Source of the DNA: Acridotheres tristis
Lineage: Eukaryota > Chordata > Aves > Passeriformes > Sturnidae
NCBI GenBank assembly: GCA_037013685.1
Contig: CM072884.1
Location: 103,157,548-103,221,547, forward strand
Length of the DNA stretch: 64,000 nucleotides
Direction of reading: 5' to 3'
Part shown: one piece after another, positions 37,768 through 48,672 of the stretch
Layout: each line of letters begins with the position of its first letter
Numbering within the stretch: the first letter of the stretch is position 1
Notes under the pieces: model-generated
The model's input: only the letters and a program-made list of their open reading frames with translations
Databases searched by the model: none
Told to the model about the DNA's origin: nothing
Position numbers and translations under genes: made by a program

Positions 37768-37803
37768 ATTCACAGAATTCACAGAGTTCACAGAATTCAC
37801 AGA
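37768..37803. repeat. 9-base tandem repeat, four copies
   Basis: The unit ATTCACAGA occurs four times head to tail, with one A-to-G change in the third copy. It resembles the reverse complement of CR1 3' tails, but the sequence to its right shows no CR1 body, so the link is uncertain. It creates an NSQ-type repeat in a 70-codon open frame (37659-37871) that I do not credit as a gene. Confidence 0.92.
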
Positions 37804-38260
37804 ATACATGGCCTAAAACACCCTGCTGTAACAATTCATCGAATTACTGTAAAGTACCTGTGGAGTTCTAACAGCTGAGAGTCAGCACAGTGAATCTACA
37901 CACTAAAAGCTTTTATAAAGGTGCCCTGGGCTTTTATAGCACTGCCTCTCTTCACTGACAATTTACTTTTCTAGATCTCACTAGGTTCACATTATTACTC
38001 ATCGTTATTGCTAGCATGTCACTGTTACTCTGAAAACTATCCTTCCTATATTTATAAAGCAAATTATATTTTCTATAGGTCTTATTCTTGATTTATTCAC
38101 CTTATAATTCTACATAATTCGTATCTCTGTGTTTGTAGAATGCTGCGTAAACGGTTTTCATTAAACCTCTGGTTTTAAAACCAAAATGGGCTATGGTTGT
38201 CTCAAAATATATTTATTTGAGTGTGCTAATTAAAACACTTGAAATGCAATGTGGTGAAGT
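37804..38260. other. AT-rich unique sequence, no gene seen
   Basis: No open frame over 60 codons lies wholly within this stretch and no repeat is recognised. Confidence 0.5.
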
Positions 38261-38422
38261 CATAGAAAAATAGAGTAGTTTGGGTAGGAAGATCATCTGG
38301 TTCCACCCCCCCTGCCAGGGGCAGGGACACTTTCACTAGACCAGGTTCCTCCAAGCCCCATCCAGTCTGCCCTGGGCTGCAAGGGCACATTGCTGGCTCA
38401 TGTTGAACTGCTTGTCAACATC
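38261..38422 (-). mobile_element. CR1 LINE 3' end with internal deletion, antisense
   Basis: Starts at a decayed tail (CATAGAAAAATAGAGTAG). It continues through GATCATCTGGTTCCACCCCC and a GCAGGGACAC block, then ACTAGACCAGGTTCCTCCAAGCCCCATCC up to about 38370. The next segment (CCTGGGCTGCAAGGGCAC, then GCTGGCTCATGTTGAACTGC, 38373-38411) matches the reverse complement of a CR1 ORF2 region that normally lies several hundred bases further upstream in the element. Either an internal deletion occurred or a second fragment was joined. Non-coding. Confidence 0.83.
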
Positions 38423-41400
38423 AGAAGAAACACGTTACTGAAGAATCCCTGTGTAATATTTTAAGTTCGTTTACTAAAAACAATAAACTGAAGGTGTATT
38501 TTGACAACCTCCCCCCACAGACTGTGGATATATCCATGTAGCCACAATGCTGCTATAGGGTACTTCAAAAACTGCAGTACAAAATCAGCATCATAAAAAA
38601 CATTTAATTTCAATAAGAAGAAAATTCTAAAACATGCATGCAGCCTTACTTCATCTGCTTAAGGTTTATTGTATACTTTCTTTTATGTTCAGTCGCTTTT
38701 ATTCCAGCACAAAAACTAAGAGGTGAGAAAAGCACAAGGAGAAGCTTCTTCACAATCACTCCTACAGCAACAGTAGCCTGAAATCAGGGTGGAAAAAAAT
38801 GATATCCCTAATCCTTGAGCTATGAACATAAATTAAAGAGGAGCTACATCCTTTCTTTCCTTTATACTTAGGAGATTCATTTTTGGAGACGGGCCCCCAA
38901 AGACTATGTTTGAAAGAACATTAACTGTAGCTTTTAAAGATACTATAACTTTTTAAATAGGCAAGGTATATCTCACTTCTTTGGAGCTCAAAGTACTGCT
39001 TGCAGAGGTCTTTGCAAAAAGTTAGTCTCAATTTCTTCATGAACAGTTTGCAGCTGGTAGTTTTCTGAAAGACTTAATTTGGAGAAGGTATTTCCCTATC
39101 ACTTTCTGCTTGCAAGTGCTTAAACCTTGTTGGTTTCAGAATATTTAAAATACTATCATAGAAACAGCTGAACTTTTAAGTGTTTCACTGAAACTTATTC
39201 CACACCCCTTATTACTGGAAGATGTTGTTCAAGTTCAAATTAATTATACCTTAATGTTAAAATACTTCGTGCTCCTACTCAGCTTTCCCCCAAGCTGATT
39301 AAAAGATAGTTTGCATATGAAGATTTTATACACAATATAGTAAGATTTTTGTCCTGGTAAGAGGTTGTATTTATTGATGGTTGTGTTCAACATGTTTGGT
39401 CTATTGTCTTTGGGTTTTTTTTAAATATATGTGATAGGTATATACTGGTGTTTGGTTTTCAGTGCTTAGTTCTTCTGCAGCTGCAATGGAAGCCCCTGAT
39501 TTTCACACTCAATTTTAGCTTTTTAAGCAAAAGTAAAGATGAAGGGTCTAATTGCTTTGGCTCTGTAATTAAGTCTTTCTGGTAGGCATGGATACCTCTT
39601 AATTATAATTCATTGTAAACACATGGATTTATGTTTGATTATTTGTTTGTTTGTTTTTCCTGGTCAGTTAATATATGTAACAAAGAGGAACAGTTTCAAA
39701 ATATTTAGTTTAGCCAGTCTGAAAGGACAAGCAAATAAAAATTTCATTAGAAGATTGATTGAGGAAAATCCACATTTCTCTATGACTAGCTTTAAGTCTT
39801 CACAGCCATTGACTCAGACAATCAAACACTGAATGACAGAAACTAAGGTGTGACTCTTAGAGTCAGCAACTTAATGATCATATGCATGTAGCCAAGCAGT
39901 CATGTATCTTATAGAATGACCATAAATGATTAATAGACATGAAAAGCTGGGCCTTGTGTCTCCTCAGGTTTGTTTCTTCTCCTCTACTCTGAGCAAAACA
40001 AGTCCACTGCTCAATTTCTCAACATTTTATTCTACTGTGTCTCAGCTCATAAGTCTATCACTGGATCTCTTTCTTGTGAGGGCTGACCATTTGTCTGAAA
40101 TGTACTGTAAGTATAGATAGACAATATGCTTGGACAACATTGTTTATTTCCTTGTGTTTAGTAAGTTCAGTTGTTCAATACACAATTTAAAGAGTTGGTT
40201 TTGGTTTTTTTTCTTAATCTTTAGCTGATAGATGAAGTCCATTTACCAAATTTACTCAGCCACAGTATTTTCCAATCCACACTATTTTGGTACTTCCAGA
40301 CATATTTGCATCTATTGATTGAGTGTTTGGCACATTCTGGTGATGACTCCTTGTCACGAAGCACAGTACCTACCTCTCTCAACTGGATTGCTGACTAGAT
40401 CAGATACTATGGCACCAGTATCATCCACCCAGATCAATCTAGGAACTTTCTTTTGTCTTCCACTTAATTCCATACCAGTCAGCTCTCTGAAGTTTTCCAC
40501 TTCCCATTGAATATCTATGTCAATTATAGGCAGCAATTACTGATGTTGGTCCTGTCATCCCATGAAGGAATGATCCCACCAGCCACACAGCCACATCACT
40601 ACTTATGTCAAAGGAAAAAGAGGGTGTGGGGATTGGTTGGTTGGTTTGTTTGTTTGTGTTCTGTTTTCAATTAAGTTCTTCATACCAAGGTAACCCTCCT
40701 ATTAAATGGAGAAGACATTTCTGATTCACTTTGCTTGCTGTTGGCCTCTTATGAGAACCTCATTGATTTTCCAGAATTTAGTCCAGCATGACCTGAAATT
40801 CCACATTCCCCACTCAAGTCTGACTTCTATTACAGAAAATACTATTATTTTATGAAAACATTACTATATTGGCTCATGCTCATGCTTTCTTTTCTTGTGA
40901 TCATCATTTATAGCTCTGGTTGCTCTGAGGTGACAGTGTATGCCTGTGCAGCAGCTGTATTCCACAGGGACTGCCTTGGTGAGGTGACACTACCAGGCAC
41001 TACTGTGACTGATGAAGAGTTTCCTAACTGCTTTCCACCTTGAAAATCAGATGTTTAATTTGCATCATGAAGGAGGTGTTGTTTATTCACTGTGTTATGT
41101 GAGCCCTTTTCCTGCATAAGTGCTTCTGTGCTGGCTCCTCAAAGTTGCCTTCCTCTTTCTTATTTTGTTTTCTCCTCCTCCAGAATTTCTCTGACTGCAG
41201 CAAGCCCAGCCCTTCTCCCACGATGCTTACTATAGGTCTGACATACAAGCAGATTAAAAGACAGAACTGTGTTTGATTTCTGTAGGAAGCAGAACAGAGC
41301 CTCAGTGCTCTGGTCACCAAACTCTAATTTCTGATTTTAACTGCAGCCAAGTCAATGAAAGATGAGTAGCAGTTTTGAATCATTGCCATAATTTACTGAG

Positions 41401-43155
41401 GATATATAGAAGTAAGGGATGGATGTAGACTCCACTGCCAGTATCATTCTGGAAAACAGAGCCTTGCAACTTTAAAACATTGGCCAATTTCCCTTCCTCT
41501 AGGTAACTCTCCCCATACTCTCTCAGTGTCCTATTATTTTTAGCCCTTCCATTGACTGCAAATCTCTAACCGTAATATGACATCTGGTCTCTTCATGTTA
41601 CTCTCTATAAGAATGTCTCAAAGCCTGCCAGTAGAGAGAAGATTCATGTGCTTTTATGGCAAATTTTAAAGAGATTTTTGTCAACACTTCTTGCAGCACA
41701 TTGTTGTTTTTATCTTTTAATCTTCTGGCTGTTTTCCTTTTCAAACTCTCAGCAGCTGCCATTCACCCTGACTCTCCCACATGCTTGGCTAGTCACATTT
41801 TTTTTTCTTGGTGATTGTCATCCTGACAGCCCCCAGGGAGAGTTCTGAAACAGATCCTTACCTGCATTTGCTCAGCACCTTATTCCCCATCTGGTGTTGT
41901 GAATTCCTGTTTATTTTCTGGACTGCTAGTTGAGACAGAAAAGTGTACCTTCACACCCTGAGGGGGGCATGGTTTGACTGCTTGACAAATAGCCATCAGA
42001 GTAAAGGTTTGGAAACTTGGGGAGGCAAATACGGTTGATTATACAACACGTGATTTCACTGTGCTAAATTCTAATTATTGTTAATAAAAATTGCAATGAC
42101 AACTTCTAAATTGCCACTGAAAGAACATCCTTCCAGCATCCTGGTCAGCTGAATCTCAGTTACTGTGCTGACCAAGCCAGAGAGATTTGAAAGTCTTGCT
42201 CCCAAGGTCTTACAGTGTCAAATGAAACTGGTCGTACTCATGGTCATGATCTCCAAATTCCTCAAGGCACTGTTGTGTCAGCTGCTTTGACAGGGCTGAC
42301 CCTGACATTAACCCCAGTAAAATACTGCCACATACCAGCAGTTTGCTTATGCTCATACAATTATCACTACAGAGACTTACATCTGTAATATCTCCTAAAG
42401 AAATAAAAGTAGCATTAGTAGCCATGCTGCAAACATATGGTGCCTCAGAGCAGCTGGGAAAACACGGTGCTCCAGCTTTCTTGATGGAAAGCACTTTTCC
42501 TCTGCCAACTGCATTTTGTAAAACAGTTCAAAGCCTTTTACCAGCTTTCAGGGAGCTGCTTGCCACAGAAAAATGCTTGTGAAAGGAGTGGGCAGGCAGG
42601 CACCCAAACAGCAGAAGTCATAAGCTATCTTGCTACCTCTCCCCATCTTCCAGTTTCTACACAGGGTGCTGGGATTATCTGCTGAGAGGAAAAAATTACA
42701 AAAGGTATTTGGATACAAGTAAGCCCGCTATATCTATTGGATGGCCAATTCAGGTCATCAGGTTAACTGAGCATTGCCTTTTAAACATGCATTCTCTAGG
42801 AATGGTATTGCTAAATCAGTGTCTTCCTGCCGTGCACTTCTTTTGCTGTGGGCCACTGGAATTCTGTGTGTTTTTTGCCCACCTTTCTTCTCTGTGGTCA
42901 AATCCAGTACTGATCCAGTATCTTGACCAGTCTGCTTTCATACTGCTAATTTCAGATCTAACGCTTGTGAAAATGCAACCCCATGGTAGGTCCTAAAGAT
43001 CATCTGATTGACTTCTAAGAGCTTCCTTTCACCTTCTCCTCCAAGGGCATTTCTCTGCTAGGTTCTATCAAATACTGCATCTGATCTCCAGGTAGTGGCA
43101 CTGACTGTTCAATTTCTTGTTCAGGTTATTGTACTTCTCCTTCAGACTTAGAACC
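38423..43155. other. AT-rich unique sequence, no gene seen
   Basis: The largest open frames are 94 codons (42210-42494 minus) and 95 codons (42709-42996 plus), with no domain. Bases 37872-39622 hold no frame over 60 codons. Short GTTT/GGTT repeats occur near 39645-39657 and 40637-40657. No mobile element is recognised. Confidence 0.5.
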
Positions 43156-43228
43156 TTAAAACCATAGATCGGCCTGGGTTAGAAAGGCCTCGAAAGTTCA
43201 TCTGGTCCAACCTTCTGTGGGAAAGAAA
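43156..43228 (-). mobile_element. CR1 LINE 3' tip, antisense
   Basis: A short piece of CR1 3' end. ACCATAGATCGGCCTGGG, then AAGGCCTCGAAAGTTCATCTGGTCCAACC at about 43182-43210, follow the reverse complement of the terminal 3' UTR. The rest of the element is missing or too diverged to see. Confidence 0.7.
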
Positions 43229-43902
43229 GCCTACAAAGAAAGGAAGATTTAAGAAAGGAAGAATATGATGAATATCAAGTCCATCTGTAGAAGACACCCT
43301 ACAGTAGATAGGGGAAATAAGAATAATTGTAAAAATATTTTCTTCTGTCTATTCAATATAAAGACATCTCTCATGGGATGGCCACAACACATTTTATTTT
43401 CCCAGCACAGAATATCAACATCATATGACAGTTTCTCCTTCAAAAAGTAGAATAACCAGAGGAAAAATAGGATTACCCATAGGAATGATATGTTCTTTGT
43501 GTGTCCTTAGTTACTATGCTCCCATTCAGGATGAGAATCCATATTATATATTCTGAATTCTTTCTGAACAGTTTTCCCTCAAATTAAATGAATATATCTC
43601 ATTACAATAAAGCATCATTCTAAAGCATTGCAGTGAGATCAGCATTTTAATAAAAATTCTCCCTTCTCTCAAAATGTTAAAGAAAAGGAGGTAAAATAAA
43701 GGAAAAGGTACAGATACAGGTTCTAAGAAATTCAAGGAAGGAAAGCCTTCCTTATTAAAGCAACAGAGATTTGTGACATAACCTAATGAATCACTTCCAA
43801 ATAATTGCATGAGCCATTGGGTATATCTTCTACATCTCTTCCTTCAATATTTTAATAAATGTTTAGGATATACTCCACACATCCCATAGCTTCAGTTTAA
43901 TT
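43229..43902. other. AT-rich unique sequence, no gene seen
   Basis: Overlapping open frames on both strands at 43249-43450 and an 88-codon antisense frame at 43544-43810 have no recognisable product. Confidence 0.5.
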
Positions 43903-43966
43903 ATCACAAATAGAATATATTTAGAATAGAATAGAATAGAATAGAATAGATCACAAATAGAATATA
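43903..43966. repeat. (TAGAA)n microsatellite inside a 17-base direct repeat
   Basis: Five or six TAGAA units (43922-43950) are flanked by two identical 17-base copies of ATCACAAATAGAATATA, at 43903-43919 and 43950-43966. The flanking copies themselves contain a TAGAA unit. The pattern suggests slippage expansion from a duplicated segment. Confidence 0.92.
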
Positions 43967-44152
43967 CAGAATGTTTATAATATATGTCTTACAGACTTCT
44001 GTAAAACCGACATCTTCCCTGGATCGTTACACTTTAAAAAAAAAATCTTTAATGTGCTATCCAAGAACAAGTAAGAGTAATTGAAAGCAAACTTGTCTCG
44101 GTGTTTCAGAGCAGTAAATGTTAACAGTTGAAGTGCTTAAATAAATGACACT

Positions 44153-44738
44153 GAGGCTCCTGTTCGTACCTGTGGACCTGTGGAGAAAGGAGCTCATGCT
44201 GGAGCAGGTGACCTGGCAGGGGACCCACCCTGGAGCAGCCTCTTCCTGAAGGACTGTGTCCTGTGTTAGAGCAGTTTTTGAAGAACTGCAGCCTGTGGGT
44301 TGGACCCAGCTCGGGCAGTGCCAGAAGAGCTGCCTCTCATTAGTGGAACCCTGTGCTGGAGCAGGGAAGAGCTTGAGGAGGCAGGAGCAGCAGAGGCAAT
44401 GTATAATGGAATAACCACATCCCCATTCCCTTTGCACCTGCACTGCTGCTTGGGGAAGGAGATAAAGACATTGGGAGTGAAGTTGAGCCCTAGAAGAAAG
44501 GAGGTGTTTTTAGTTTTGGTCTTTATTCTCATTATCCTACTCACTTATTAATCAGCAATTCATTCTATTAATTTCTCCCAGCTGAGTTTTGCCCATGATG
44601 GTAATTGATAAGTAAAACCCCAGTCCCCTTATCAACTCACAAGCTTACTGTTGAGTTTTGTCCCTTAGTTTTGTTGGGTGTGGTGTGATATTGTGGCTTG
44701 GTGAATCCTTGTCAGTTAGCCAAGGTTAACTCGCCACA
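44153..44738 (+). mobile_element. Truncated LTR of the same avian ERV family, sense
   Basis: This copy shares ordered words with the reverse complement of the LTR at 16.4-17.4 kb: GACCTGTGGAGAAAGGAGC, the recurring CTGGAGCAG unit, GAAGAACTGCAGCC, GGGAGTGAAGTTGAGCCC, a TTTTGCCCATGATGGTAATTG block and AGCCAAGGTTAAC near the right end (TIR-like CCACA at 44734-44738). The U3-side half is missing, so only about 586 of some 1,050 bases remain. The position corresponding to the AATAAA signal (about 44553-44562) reads AGCAATTCATT, so the signal is lost. No viral coding sequence adjoins it. It seems more diverged than the 16.4 kb copy and is probably older. A 128-codon antisense open frame (44057-44443) and an 83-codon sense frame fall in it and are not genes. 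Confidence 0.82.
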
Positions 44739-46274
44739 CCAGTGAAGAGTGACTTCAAAGGAAGTAGGAAAATGTAGGGAGTTTGTACCCATATTGTTGC
44801 AGATTTCTAGTAATTCACCTTTCAGAGTCAGTCACAGCAAAGTATATAACTTTTTACAAAGTATCAAACTTTTGCATGTCCAAAAAAAAGATAGACCATT
44901 ACTTCAATTTTCATGACTGTCATGCAAGAGATGGAAGGAAAAATATTATTTGAAACTGCAGTTCAAAGTAGTCAGTGTTCAACATACATTTAATCAAATA
45001 TGTTAAGAGAAACATGTTCATCTATAATAATTTAGAGCTATTCAAATTCTACAGCTTATTTTACTTCAATACAGCAGTGAGATTCCCAACAGAAATAATA
45101 TTCAGGGTTAATACAGCATAATGAGGAAAAGGTTATTTGATCCAAACTAGTAGACATCTCCAGGCAGTTTTCAAAGAAGTTCATATTCACACTGTTAATT
45201 ACATGTGCAGCCTTGTTAAATTGTCTCCTGGTTTCAATCATTTAGTGTTTTTTTCTTTATAACTTGATGAAGTTAATTTCTTTCCTATATTCCTTAAAAC
45301 ACATATCAACTAAGTACTATTGATTCAGTTAAATTGCATTGTCACAAAAACTGAGCCTGAAAAATGAACTTCACAATTCTGGTAAATTTCTGATATTGTA
45401 CATTGTAAAACCACTAGAAGATTTGAATTCAGGTTTTCAATTTTCAAATTTTCTCTGAATTTTAAGAATGATGATAATTTATCTCGTTGTTTTACTTATG
45501 AACTAAATGGTACCCATGTGGATCTTGATTCAGGGCTTAAAATTAAGCACTTGTAGCAAGTATAGCAGATCTGGATGCAGCATAGAAAGGAAGAGAAAAA
45601 GCAAGTGCCTTAGGTAGATTATTATAAAAATATTACTGTATAGGAACCATGTCATAGAGTAAGGGTCATGACTATGCAGTGATCTTATGTTAAAATAACT
45701 TATTTTTGCAATAAAACTTGAGTCTTTGAGGAAAAGGAGAATTGACAGCAGATTAATATTTCTCAGAATGTTTTGTCCACTGTGGAAAGAATACTTGCCT
45801 ATTTGCAAGCTTATGGTTTGTTTTATAGATTAGTTGCTTTGGGATTCTTCTCATGTAAACATAACAACCACTTATTGGAATAAAAATAGAAAGTTATTTG
45901 CTGTGGCATTTGGAAATTTTGGTGATGAATGACATATACTAAAAAGAGGTAATACCTGACTCAAGAAAATATGGGGAAATAATTACAGCAATCAGGTTCA
46001 TGGAAGAAAAATGGTGATCAAGAAATGTCTAATGATTGACAAAGATAGATGAGGCACATTTAGAATGCTAAAAAAGTTGCAGCAACTGCATTGGGAGTTA
46101 CCATGTATACAGAATTTCACTGGAAGGAAAGAATTTGCAGGGTTACCCTTAAGTGCAGGAGAGTGGAAGGGATGAGTATCCATGGACCACAGTGTTCCAC
46201 CCCGCTCCCAAAGGTGGGATATAATTAGGGTGAAGGGTGCAAAATTAACGGGGAGACTGGTGTTTAACAAAGCT
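44739..46274. other. AT-rich unique sequence, no gene seen
   Basis: Antisense open frames at 45056-45241, 45530-45808 and 45998-46387 (61, 92 and 129 codons) lack domains. The last owes a THTHTHT run to the TG repeat at 46.3 kb. Confidence 0.5.
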
Positions 46275-46298
46275 TGTGTGTGTGTGTGTGTGTGTGTG
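46275..46298. repeat. (TG)12 microsatellite
   Basis: Twelve uninterrupted TG units that merge directly into the CR1 fragment on the right. Confidence 0.97.
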
Positions 46299-46704
46299 AA
46301 GGGTCTGGAGCACAAGTGCTGAGGGAACTGGGGTTGTTTAACCTGGACAAAAGGAGGTTCATTGTGGGTCCTTATCACTCTCTTCAACTACACAAAGGGA
46401 AGCTGTGGAGAGATGGGGGAACGTCTCATCTCCCAAGTAACAAGCAATAGGACTAGAGGAAAAGGCCTCAAATTGAGCCAGGGGAAGTTTGGAGTGGATA
46501 TTAGGAAAAACCTCTTCACAGAAAGTGTTATCAAGCATTGAAAAGAGGCTTCCCAGGGAAGTGGTTGCATCACCATTCCTGGAGGTATTTAAAAGATGTC
46601 TAGATGAGGCACTTAGGGACATCTGTTAGTGGTGGATTTGGCAGTGCTGTGTTAGCAACTGCACTCTATGATCTTCTAGGTCTTTTCTAACCTAAATGAT
46701 TCCA
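46299..46704 (+). mobile_element. CR1 LINE 3' end, sense
   Basis: Begins at AAGGGTCTGGAGCACAAG and follows CR1 order through the AAGTAACAAGCAATAGGAC block (46434-46452), GGATATTAGGAAAAACC (46496-46512), CAAGCATTGAAAAGAGGCT, CCTGGAGGTATTTAAAAGA (46579-46597) and the terminal TCTTTTCTAACCTAAATGATTCC. It covers the last part of ORF2 and the whole 3' UTR. Open frames on the opposite strand (87 and 62 codons at 46359-46622) are not genes. It is better preserved than most other copies in the window. Confidence 0.95.
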
Positions 46705-46766
46705 AAGGCACAGGAGCAGAATGAATGTGAACTTTAAAAAGCACTCATACAATGCTGCCCAAAAGG

Positions 46767-46799
46767 CTTGTATGATACCTTGCCAGGTATCATATCAAG
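46767..46799. other. Strong short hairpin
   Basis: TATGATACCT at 46771-46780 and AGGTATCATA at 46785-46794 are perfect reverse complements separated by TGCC. The stem can extend with CTTG at 46767-46770 against CAAG at 46796-46799 if one T bulges. It lies 60 bases right of the CR1 terminus. Function unknown. Confidence 0.85.
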
Positions 46800-46825
46800 G
46801 CTGTTATATACCTAGGATAACCTAA

Positions 46826-46876
46826 TGATATATTTCATATATATATATATATAATGATATATAATTATATATTTCA
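46826..46876. repeat. (AT)n-rich tract
   Basis: Eight AT units at 46837-46852 sit inside a longer block in which ATGATATAT and ATATTTCAT recur on both sides. Confidence 0.88.
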
Positions 46877-48541
46877 TTCATAGTTCTGAATAAAAACTTT
46901 GCATTCCAAGCAGAAAGAAATACAGAGTGGCTGGTGAAATGTCAGAAGAATGAATATTATGGTTATTATTTACCCTTTAAAAGAAAGGCAAGGAAAACTG
47001 CATCTTTCAGCAAGAAAATTTTGTATGTGAGAATGGGTAAACAAGCATGGTCAGCAACTGAAATACAGGTTAGACTTGATTATATTCACATCTTAACTCA
47101 TACTTGGATATGGAGGGTTCATTTCTGGGTTTCAGGCTTGTCCCCAGTGGGATCACAACTAAGAAAAAGAAAGAAAGAAAGTCAGTCTTGGTGTTATTCT
47201 TTCAAAGGATTAGTATGTTCCAGGATTTGAGTGTAATTTAAGCTTCTTAACCGTGCATATGTCTTCAGTAGATTATAAAAACAAAACTAAATTTCCATTG
47301 TCATTATAAGCTATTAATTATATATTGCAATTCTTCTCACAGAGCAGTGTGTATGAGTGAAGTCATCTCTGGAGCAGATTTGTCATCGACTATTCAAAAA
47401 AGCATTGTATGGAGAAGGAGAAGTGGGAGGGAAAGAGATAGGTATGTTACAGGGCAAGGAGGTGGTAAAAGAGGTGTATGAATTTTATATGATCAAGGAT
47501 AATTAATATAACAAATGAATCTACATGGGGAGAGGAAGGGAGTGAACTGTTCTGAACAGCACACATTTCAACAGCAAGATGGATTGCAGTATTTCTAGCC
47601 ATAAGAGTTAGATTCAAATGAAAGCAACACTGATTAGTTTGGTTTATGTTTTTTTTTGTTTAGTTCACTGTGGTTTTGTTTGTTTATGCAAAAAAAAAAT
47701 GTTTGAAGGAATAAATGAAGATTTATAGGAACATATAGCTGTAGAGAAGAAAAAAAGTTCATAGATCTCCTGTTGGTAGAAAGTTTAGATGAGAAATTGT
47801 TGTGTAGGAATAAAAAGCCCATTAATAGCTACATGTAGCTCAAAATTTGTTCTATGATAAAACCAAACATGTCTACTGCTACGACTGACTGGCTGTGAAT
47901 AATTCCCTAATACTTTGGTTTCAGCTGATGGCACCCTGGCAATTTCATGTTTATGAAATCAGATACATAACCATTATTAAAAGATTTTGATATTCATATG
48001 CAATCATTAAACATCACTGACTAATGTGCTGTTTATTGTAGAAACAGAATAATAATGGGTTTGGACTGGCATGATGCTATTTGGAGAACAGTTTACTTCT
48101 CTGCAAAAAAATTTTCCAGTCCTTAATCTTTTTGGAGGTTCTGAGAATTCAATATTAACAGTAGCTCCAGTCAAGAGACAGAAGAGCTCAGTACCTATCA
48201 GGATTAAGCCTGGTTTTCATTTCAAAATTCAAGGTTGGACAAGGTTACTTTTTGTTTTTCTTTTCCCTATAACAATAGTGAATAACAATGTAGCACTTCT
48301 AAAAGTATCTCCAAAAAATACCAATTAATCTGTTCTGCCTCTGTGAAGACTTTCTCTACATGTGTCGTATACTGATAACATTACTCAAGTAATTATCATT
48401 ATCTCTGAGCAAGTGTTTTCAAACATTGGATATCTTTTAATAAGGAAAACACAGTGTGTTCTGCACAGAAGAGCCGGCAAGATTTCAGGTGATATGGTTA
48501 CCCAGGAAGAGAACTAGGGGAATGGGAGATGTACTGGGGAT
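46877..48541. other. AT-rich unique sequence, no gene seen
   Basis: Open frames at 46934-47230 (98 codons), 47634-47822 and 48071-48328 lack domains. A short GAAA repeat is near 47164-47180. Nothing else is recognised. Confidence 0.5.
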
Positions 48542-48672
48542 TTAAAAAAAACCCAACCAAACAAAAAAACAAACAAAAAAACCCACCACCACCAACAAAA
48601 AAACCCCACAAACAAACAAACAAACAAACAAAAAACAAAACAAAAAACACAAATAAACAAACAAAAAAACAC
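48542..48672. repeat. A/C-rich (CAAA)n low-complexity tract
   Basis: About 130 bases made almost only of A and C, with five uninterrupted CAAA units at about 48609-48631 and CCACCACCACC near 48584. The opposite strand reads as poly-phenylalanine/valine/cysteine, giving spurious open frames of 70 and 104 codons. Confidence 0.95.

Noticed and set aside
16373..44738. The two LTRs as ends of one provirus
   Set aside because: They face opposite directions, differ in completeness and enclose no viral genes.
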